This document shows positions 57,230 through 64,000 of a stretch of DNA of 64,000 nt, one piece after another. Below the pieces are notes generated by a model. It did no database searches. It was not told where the DNA came from and worked only from the letters and a program-made list of their open reading frames with translations. Source of the stretch: Linnemannia schmuckeri (lineage: Eukaryota; Mortierellomycota; Mortierellomycetes; Mortierellales; Mortierellaceae). Made by a program: the position numbers and the translations under genes. How positions within the stretch are numbered: position 1 is the stretch's first letter; each line of letters starts with the position of its first letter. Location: assembly GCA_029449235.1 (NCBI GenBank), contig JANATG010000007.1, positions 1,798,001 through 1,862,000 of the forward strand, in the 5' to 3' direction.

Positions 57230-57964
57230 GGTTGTGTAAAGTGTGCGTTGGTCTGAGGTGTGCGTATGTGTCTGTTGTGTGTGTTTGGTGTATTATGTGT
57301 CCTGGGGAGAAAGTGAGAGTGCGCGAGAGAAAGATGTTCCTGATGTGTCGAAGGGGTGACGGTTTTTGTCGAGAGAGTTGGTTGGAGAAAGTGTGAGAGG
57401 AAGGATAAAGGACAAGGGAAATAGGACAACGGAAAATTGAGGCGCAAGTTGAAAGAAGAAGAAGAAGAAGGGCAATGAGATCATCGCTTCCTAAAGCAAA
57501 ACGAACCACACTCACACACAACACATACAGTGCCGTGTCTCTTCCTGCGTCTCCCTGTGTGCTTTGCTTGGCTTGTTGTCTCTATCCTTCTCTCTCCCAC
57601 ACACCACTTTTTTTTTTTCGCTGACCACAGAACATGGGACTCTTGCTACATCACGTGAAGTCTAAAAATAGCTGTATCTCTCTTGTTCTTTTCTTCGCCA
57701 CCAATTTTCATCCTGCCCAACATCTGCTGCAAGAGCTTCCTGTCTGTTTTCATGTCTCAGGTTTGGCCAGCTAGCTGATCAAGGCGTTTTCTCTCTTTCG
57801 TCCTAAGACTCATTGGACTGCAGCGCGTTATAGATGAGGGGACAGAAAACCCCAGTCCAGTACTATTCATCTTTTGAAATGTAAAAGGCTTGAATCGATT
57901 GATATTTGGTTGACTTTTCACCGCGCGGTATTTTGATGTTTTATAGAACAGAGAAGGACAAACG
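57230..57964. other. Intergenic between the MADS-box gene's 5' end and the lipid-synthase-like gene
   Basis: GT-rich and GA-rich leader just upstream of the MADS-box ATG (57240-57480), then mixed sequence with a T run at 57609-57618. No coding frame is supported. Confidence 0.5.
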
Positions 57965-59212
57965 CTATTGTCGCTCTGGATGGGTGTACAATTCGCCAGG
58001 AAGCTGCATTGGCTGGTCTAGGTATGGCTGCTGCTCAACTGCCTGGATCCTGTCCTGATCGTCCCCTTGCTGGTTGATGTTGTAGGTTTGGTTGTTTGCC
58101 GGTTGTCCTGAATTAGTATAGTAGACGTGGCTATTTGATGGTTGTTCTGTCTCGATGTCGACAGACTGCATTTGAATCTCCCTTGTCTGATACGTTGATG
58201 CTGGCGGTGGTTCTGCCATTGCTGCCTTTTCTGCATCATTAGACATCCGAAGTTGTCGCTTTTGCTCTCGCTCCTGAGCATGAGGTCTTGGGTCAGGTCC
58301 ATCCCCCCAGGGGTGTGTCAGGTCTCTTAGCCGTCCCTTCTCCTCGATGTAGTGGTCAAAGATGTAGGTCCAGATGTAAAAGTTGCCTCCAGCGACATAA
58401 AACGCCACCAAGACATCTACAGTGTAGTGGGCGCGATTTGCAATCACAATGATCGCAGATCCAAAGGTCAGTGCCCAGACAAAGAGCATACAGATCCAGG
58501 CCAGCCATCGGTACCTCTTGGGGAATCGGTGATATCCATGGCTCGTCCAGACAAGTGCCGAGATCACAAAAATGACAGTGTGTCCGCTGAACATGCAGTC
58601 ACCACACCGGTGCAGCAGGAAAGTGGTGAAGAATTCACCGACAGAGTGCATGCAACCATCGCGTGGGTCGGGAAAGGATGTGATGGCGACGGTCGTGATG
58701 CGCATCAGGTTGCAGAGCGCCCAGGTCAATAAGACCTTGCATAGGAGATAGAGTGGTCGATAGTGGGTGAGGACAAGAATGATGGTTGGTACGAAAAGAA
58801 GGGCGTCTGCAAGGTCGGTGAGCCAGAGAAGTTGAATCGAAGGAATGGCCTCAAAGAGTCGGTCGGACATCTTGGGTACTTTGGTGTTGTCAGGCGATAG
58901 ATACGACGCGACGTTGGCCATAACATTCTATGTTATTATTACAGGATAATGAAAAGAGGTGAGACTCAATTGGGAGAACAGTTGACAGTTGGACATGCTC
59001 GCACGAAGCACATGCGACGTTTTCGATTGGATTGGGCATAGTTGGTCTGTGCAACAAGCGTGTAATTAAAACAAAGCTCTATTTTTTTTTACCATAAAGT
59101 AAAGTGTCAGGGCAAAGACGACGATACAGAAGAGGGTCCAAAAGATACTCTGCCGGGTAAATTTGTACCTCTGAAAGAACCAGCGCTTGAAGCGCTCCCA
59201 TAGGCCTCCCAT
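57965..59212 (-). CDS. Sphingomyelin-synthase-like PAP2-type membrane enzyme
   Basis: A multi-pass membrane protein of the sphingomyelin/inositol-phosphorylceramide synthase family (PAP2_C). Two exons (59212-59093 and 58927-57965) join in frame to 360 residues. The short first exon gives MGGLWERFKRWFFQRYKFTR and a first membrane helix (FWTLFCIVVFALTLYFM). Further helices follow (LWLTDLADALLFVPTIILVL, and others). The two catalytic motifs are clear: HRCGDCMFSGHTVIFVI and NRAHYTVDVLVAFYVAGG, giving the His, His, Asp triad that transfers a phosphorylated head group from a phospholipid to ceramide. The last 110 residues are hydrophilic and Gln/Asn-rich, probably cytosolic. Head-group specificity cannot be read from the sequence. 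The ATG at 59212 is the first Met after an in-frame stop. Confidence 0.85.
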
Positions 59213-61119
59213 GTAGTTGTTGGGTAGTGTCTCTGCTGGGTAGTGATATCGAAAGAAGGCGAAGGATGATCAAAAGAGTCTTTGCTAGGATAGCAAGTGA
59301 GGAGAAAGAAAAAAGAAGCGAGGAGTCCTTGAGTTTGAAAGAATTGAGAAGAGAACAGAAAGAAGGGACAGAGAAGTAGTGTTATCGGGTGTCAAGTAGG
59401 CGATAGAGTGTGAATGGAAGAGTGAGTAAGTCAGTGTAATGAACGAATGACAAAGATGAGAGAAAAGAGTATGGTGTAAGTCTGTATGAGGAATTGAAAA
59501 GGGGAGGGGGGGGGAGAAAGAGAAAGGAGAACGTGCGAGTGGATGGGATGAACGAGGAGGAGGAAGGATCTGATCCACGCTGACAAGGGTACATGGGGAC
59601 AAGGGTCCATTGGAGGAAGTGTGAATGGAAAAGAAATCGCGCTGTAAGAGACGATGTTTTACATACCTTTTAGTAAGGGATGGAATCACTGTCATCGTCC
59701 CACTCCACTGCATGGTACATGGGCATGTAAGCCAACATGAAGAAAGGGTTTTAGCTTTATGCGAAATCATAAGCCCCTTCTTCCCCGTCGTGTAATGATG
59801 TATCGTGGTGTATGTGGTGATGACGAACCAGGTTGCCGTCCCTTGTATAGCTAGTGCCATTTCATTGCACACTGAACATGCGCCATTTCTCTCTGAATAC
59901 AGGTCGAACTTTGATCCTCTCCCGTCCTCCTCCTCCTTTCTCCTTTCCATTGTTGTCAAGTGTACTATTTTCTTCTTCTTTCTCACCTACTTCTCGTCCC
60001 CCCCCCTGAGTCGCCCGTCGCCACGTGGGACTGGCGTGGACTCAGGGCCACCGCTACGATGCGAACTGATTGGCTCGCGGCAAAATAAGCACTTTCTGAG
60101 TTGGCTCCAGGGCATTGTTGTATCATTGCAGAGAGCAATTGTCGAAATGAGGAAAAAGAATTGATGATAAGGGAACCCGCTGTGAGAAAAAAAAGCGAAA
60201 CAAGACAAATAAAAGAAGAATGATTCGCTCTCTTTCTTCCTTTCTTCCTTTCCTTTCCTTTCCTGGTACATCCTCTCCTCCTCTCCTCTCTATCCCACTT
60301 CCTATTGTCCGGGGATTGATTTTCCCGCTGTTTGTTTTTAGTTGGTGGTCCTTGTTCCTGCCCCTGAGTCCTGACTCTGCCCCTGTCCTCTGCATGCACT
60401 AAAGTAGCCCTGCCTATCAAGTTGGTCCCAAGTGCAGTGCGCATGCAGTATGTCGAAGCAGTCTTGTCATTTGACATCCCATCCATTTTTCTTCCCTCCG
60501 AGAATACAATACAACAAAGTGTCCGATACAAAGCGGTGAGTAATTCAAGCAGTAGATATTGCATTGCCTGGATAAGCCTTTCTCTCCCAGTTCATTTTGC
60601 AAGGCAGTTATACGTCCAACAGCCTGTCGACTTGCTTGGTGTTCCAACCCCTATTCTTCCCTCCTTCTGTCTCTCTCTCTCTCCCTCTCTTTCTCTCTCT
60701 CTCTCCCGAACCACCCCTTATTTTTTACCCGTAAAAGTCGCTCACACGACAAAAACTTTGATACTCCACTCTCTTGATGCTGTCATAGCAATAGCCATCA
60801 TTCCAACTGTACTCACACGACAAGCTCGCTCATTTTTTATTTACCTTGTTTTTGATTTGGCTTCGGAGGCAAACATTTTTTATCTATTTTTTTTTTTTTT
60901 TTTTTTTCGTATTTGGGTCTCTCGTTTTTACTTTTCTTTCTCCACTTCCCTTCCTCACTCTATCATTGCCTTTCAGCCCTTTGCTCCCCTTTATCCTGTT
61001 CCCTCCTTCTCTCTTCCGTCTTCATTTCATCTTCTCCCCTTCCTTCGCTCGCATCGATATCCTCTCCACTCCTCCACCAGTCAACTTCCATCCATATATC
61101 CTATACAGCATAGACGATC
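59213..61119. other. Long divergent intergenic region between the lipid-synthase-like gene and XPR1
   Basis: No gene is supported; the long minus-strand frame at 59285-59986 and the plus frame at 60422-61123 are low-complexity Ser/Leu/Phe translations of pyrimidine tracts. Visible sites include CACGTG at 60022-60027 in the context CCACGTGGGA, an ATTGG (inverted CCAAT) nearby, and C/T-rich runs at 60660-60710 and 60940-61060 leading to the XPR1 ATG. Confidence 0.5.
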
Positions 61120-64000
61120 ATGAAATTTGCAAAATATCTTCAGGACGAGGTCGTACCTGAATGGAGAAAGGCCTACATCAACTACAAGCAAGGCAAGAAA
61201 CACCTCAAGGCCATCGAACGTGTCCTCGACGAACTAGACCTGGAGGCTGCTCAAGCACTCGAGGCGCATGAGGCACAGGAGGCCCTCCAAGACATCCTGT
61301 CCCCTCTCCCCACTCTTCATCCCCCTCTCTCTCTAACGACAACAACAACACCAATAACGACAGCAGAGCCAGATTCGACAGCGTCAACGCCAATTATGTC
61401 GAGAAGGCGAGGGAGTGGTCGAAATTACTCCTCAATCAATTTTCTCCCTCCCCTCGGCGCCTCGACCATCAACACCAACAGCACAAACAACACTCGTGGA
61501 CCCTTGGTGGAAGAAGACGAGGATCGGTCAGCTTTGGGTGGCCGGACCTTGAATGGAGAGAACGATAATGATGACGGGGAAGCAGCAAGGACGGCTCGCC
61601 CAAAGAAGAATTTTGATGGTCTGCGACAGTCGTTGGGGTCGACGGCCTTCCAGTTTGGCCAAACGGCCCGATCTCAGAGCTCACAGCTGTTGAAGAACCT
61701 GTCCAGGCGGTTTACCATTATCGGCCCCTCCGAGATTCCAGTTCGTGTCCGATCCATTCAAAGTAAGTACAAGCTCTCTTTGTCGTCTACTTTATTTTTT
61801 TCTCATTCATTCTCTGGCATCTTTTTTCTGTTGATCTTCATCCGTTTATTGTTGTTCCTGTTTGGAGACGATTCGTTTGTTTTTGTGTGCGGATGCACAA
61901 GCCCATGCATGGTCTTCTTTTTTCTTGTTTTTACTCGTGTGATCAAAAAAGGCACACATTTTTTTTTTTTCACTTAAGCGGAGTGTGGTATGGTGTAAGC
62001 ATCTTTTGAATCTTAACCTTGAGGGCACAAACACTGTACTAAAACCTAATGCATGCACTTTTTTTTGTTTTGTTTTTCTTTTCTCTCCCTCCCTTGATTT
62101 TATGCACTTGAAGTCGATGACAACTCAATAGATAACATCCTCGACCAACTCCTTCCGGAAGAACAAGTCTTCTTCAAGTTCCTCGACTCGCAGCTGGAGC
62201 TCGTCAACAACTTCTACCAAGGTACATGAGCACCATAATGCAATCCGGTTGCCTTTTATTATCGATCAACTATCCCCCCCCCCCCCCCCCCCCCTCCAAA
62301 CCCCACAAAAAAATTAGGCAGAGGAGAGATCACCCCACATGCAATGACAACTTTTTTTTCATCTTTTACTATCCCCTTCTATTTTTCATATACCTCGTCT
62401 ATCCAAACCCTCTTACTCTCCTTTTTGATGATTCCCCAATTGCCGGTTATATCTTCGAAACCACAATTTCTCAAACCCGCTTCTTCTGAACAACCGTAGA
62501 AAAGGAGCTGGAAGCAGTAACAAAGCTCAAGGTCATCCAGCAACAGCTCTTTGTCGCCAGTCAATGGAAGCGCCGTTATGATGACCACATGGTAATGAGT
62601 CTACCCGTTTTGACCAAGGAATCCTTTCGCTTGTTGGTTACATCCTTTAGCAAAATACCTCATCATTGCCTCTCAATCCACTTATACTCCACTACTATTA
62701 GGCAAGAGCGAAGGCTGAGCATGGATGGTATGCTGCGGAATGGTCGCGTGTCAGGAAGGGGTTCGACAACCTCATCAGGGTCGACACTGCTGTTACAGAG
62801 GACGTGACCTTGGGCTCCAAAAAGTCGGGTCTAACACCCGTTGGCACTTTTAATGCCGGTCAAGGCGGCAAATTGGATCCTGAGGGCATGCTCCATCATC
62901 GCGGTCTAAGAAGTTCTATCGACAACCGATTCGGGGCTAATGTTGGCAATCGCAAGATCGGTCTGGATGCACATGCACTAGCTTATCAGGAAGAACTGGA
63001 GCTCCAGGAAGAAGAAGATCGACGTCAATATCTAAACCATAAGGTGGCACGAACCAGGATCAAGGCCGCGCTATATGAGTTCTACCGGAGTCTGGAGATG
63101 ATCAAGAACTACAAGGTTCTCAACCACACGGGATTCGCTAAGATCTTGAAAAAGTTTGACAAGACTGCTGGCTGGAAGGGATCCAAGCCCTATATCAACT
63201 CGCGACTAAAGCCCGCCTATTTCATGACTTCGGGCGTGATCGAGGATCTCATCAAGGAGACTGAGGATTTGTTCATCGAGACCTTTGAGAAGGGCCATCG
63301 ACGACGTGGTATGGCGAAGCTCAGGATTCCCGACTCCAAAAATCAGGTAAAGGCTCATGCTTGTATATTTATTTGAACATAATGGTTATGGCTCAACAGG
63401 ATAAACTTATGATGTCTTGTTTTTTATTCTTGTCGGTGAACCTTATAGACGCATCACTTTACAACAACAAGGATCGGGATGTATATGGGACTGGCGGCAC
63501 CGCTGATGTTTCAGGCACTCCAGGCTGCGTTTTCGAGCGAGACTCCTGCGGAAGTTCCTTATTGGGATGGTTTGTTGCTCGTGTATGCGGGACTCTTTCT
63601 CACGTTTCTCTTTGCATGCTTGTTTGGCATCAACATGTATGTTTGGGCCAAGGCGAGGATCAACTACAAGTTTATCTTTGAGGTACGTGTCTTCTTTAGC
63701 TTATTTGTATCTCCCATGGATATGTCGGTTGTTTTGCGTTTTTAACATACATCTTTGATTTTAATAGTTTGATCCAAGAGATAACCTCGACTATCACGAG
63801 TACTTTGAGGTAAACAAAAACATATAATCAGGCACTTCTCAGATGCGGATCAAACTCTGGTGACTGTACTCATTCCTGCATCACTATCCGCCTCTCGCCT
63901 TTGACGCTTAGCTACCGATCCTGCTGATACTACTGTTGACGCTGGCGGTCTACCTCGACTTTGGATCGAAGCTCACACAACATGTGGCAACAGCATACTG
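61120..64000 (+). CDS. XPR1/Syg1-type SPX-EXS phosphate exporter, 3' end outside window
   Basis: XPR1-class proteins export inorganic phosphate and sense inositol pyrophosphates through an SPX domain. The N-terminus MKFAKYLQDEVVPEWRKAYI, followed by NYKQGKKHLKAIERVL, is the start of SPX with its conserved Tyr and Lys. The domain then carries a long Ser/Thr insert and resumes with IDNILDQLLPEEQVFFKFLD, FVASQWKRRYDDHM, and the Lys-rich helix VLNHTGFAKILKKFDKTAGW. Membrane segments begin after the intron ending at 63448 (GMYMGLAAPLMFQALQAAFS, DGLLLVYAGLFLTFLFACLF), then the FDPRDNLDYHEYFE exon that opens the EXS region. The window ends in LPILLILLLTLAVYLDF. Introns near 61765-62113 and 62221-62499 are long; the latter contains a C21 run. 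Confidence 0.93.
62274..62294. repeat. C21 homopolymer in XPR1 intron
   Basis: Twenty-one consecutive C inside the second long intron of the XPR1-like gene, a counterpart to the G22 run at 38704-38725. Confidence 0.9.

Noticed and set aside
59285..59986. A 233-codon minus-strand frame between the lipid-synthase-like gene and XPR1
   Set aside because: Ser/Phe/His/Pro low-complexity text from a purine/pyrimidine-skewed region, with no motif, no intron pattern and no homology that I recognise.
60022..60029. CACGTGGG, the Pho4 core site, about 1.1 kb upstream of the XPR1 phosphate exporter
   Set aside because: Tempting, but CACGTG also occurs at 30722, 52322 and 57652 in this window near unrelated genes, and the distance is large. 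There is no enrichment that would support phosphate control.
62425..62490. TTGATGA...CTGA in an XPR1 intron, like snoRNA boxes
   Set aside because: Box C has a mismatch at the purine, no closing stem forms outside the boxes, and the bases before CTGA match no rRNA stretch that I recall.

Overview
The window is from a nuclear genome of a fungus. Nearly all genes are interrupted by short introns of about 50 to 200 bases (and a few longer ones) with GT...AG ends, intergenic spaces are small, and the products are ordinary eukaryotic housekeeping proteins. The gene content suggests an early-diverging lineage such as Mortierellomycota/Mucoromycota: RABL6, the C12orf4/Fy-3 family, MEF2-type MADS box, XPR1-type phosphate exporter, a sphingomyelin-synthase-like enzyme and many F-box/LRR proteins. 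That placement is inference from content, not from a marker-gene search.

Layout. 1-7 kb: a RABL6-like GTPase (-, cut by the left edge) diverges from a C12orf4/Fy-3-like gene (+). 7-11 kb: gene-poor, holding two decayed F-box/LRR pseudogenes (-) related to an intact gene at 52.4 kb. 11-14 kb: ribosomal stalk protein P0 (-), whose intron carries a box C/D snoRNA, then APC10 (+). 14-21 kb (-): an A1 aspartic protease ending in a CaaX box, the ribosome biogenesis WD40 protein Ytm1/WDR12, and mitochondrial glutamyl-tRNA synthetase. 21-25 kb (+): a small LYR-like protein and Sas10/Utp3. 25-34 kb: a Dnm1/Drp1 dynamin (+), tRNA adenosine deaminase Tad1 (-), and the U1 snRNP factor Prp40 (+). 34-41 kb: ATP synthase subunit 4 (-) and mitoribosomal S29 (+) diverge, followed by an intronless F-box protein (-). 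41-44 kb has no gene I can support. 44-54 kb: a large MIT-domain protein with polyglutamine (+), a METTL2-type tRNA methyltransferase (-), an FKBP25-type prolyl isomerase (+), and the intact F-box/LRR gene (+). 54-64 kb: a MEF2/Rlm1-type MADS-box factor with long polyglutamine (-), a sphingomyelin-synthase-like membrane enzyme (-), and an XPR1/Syg1 phosphate exporter (+, cut by the right edge).

The genes do not form a cluster with one function. Recurrent themes are ribosome production and translation (P0, snoRNA, Ytm1, Sas10, Tad1, METTL2), mitochondria (EARS2, ATP4, S29, Dnm1) and endosomal Rab biology (RABL6 next to Fy-3). I did not find an obvious new multi-gene system. The best finds are the snoRNA, whose antisense element matches 17 bases of 18S rRNA as I recall it; the CaaX-terminated aspartic protease with no visible signal peptide; the anatomically readable decay of the F-box pseudogenes; and the sphingomyelin-synthase-like gene in a fungus.
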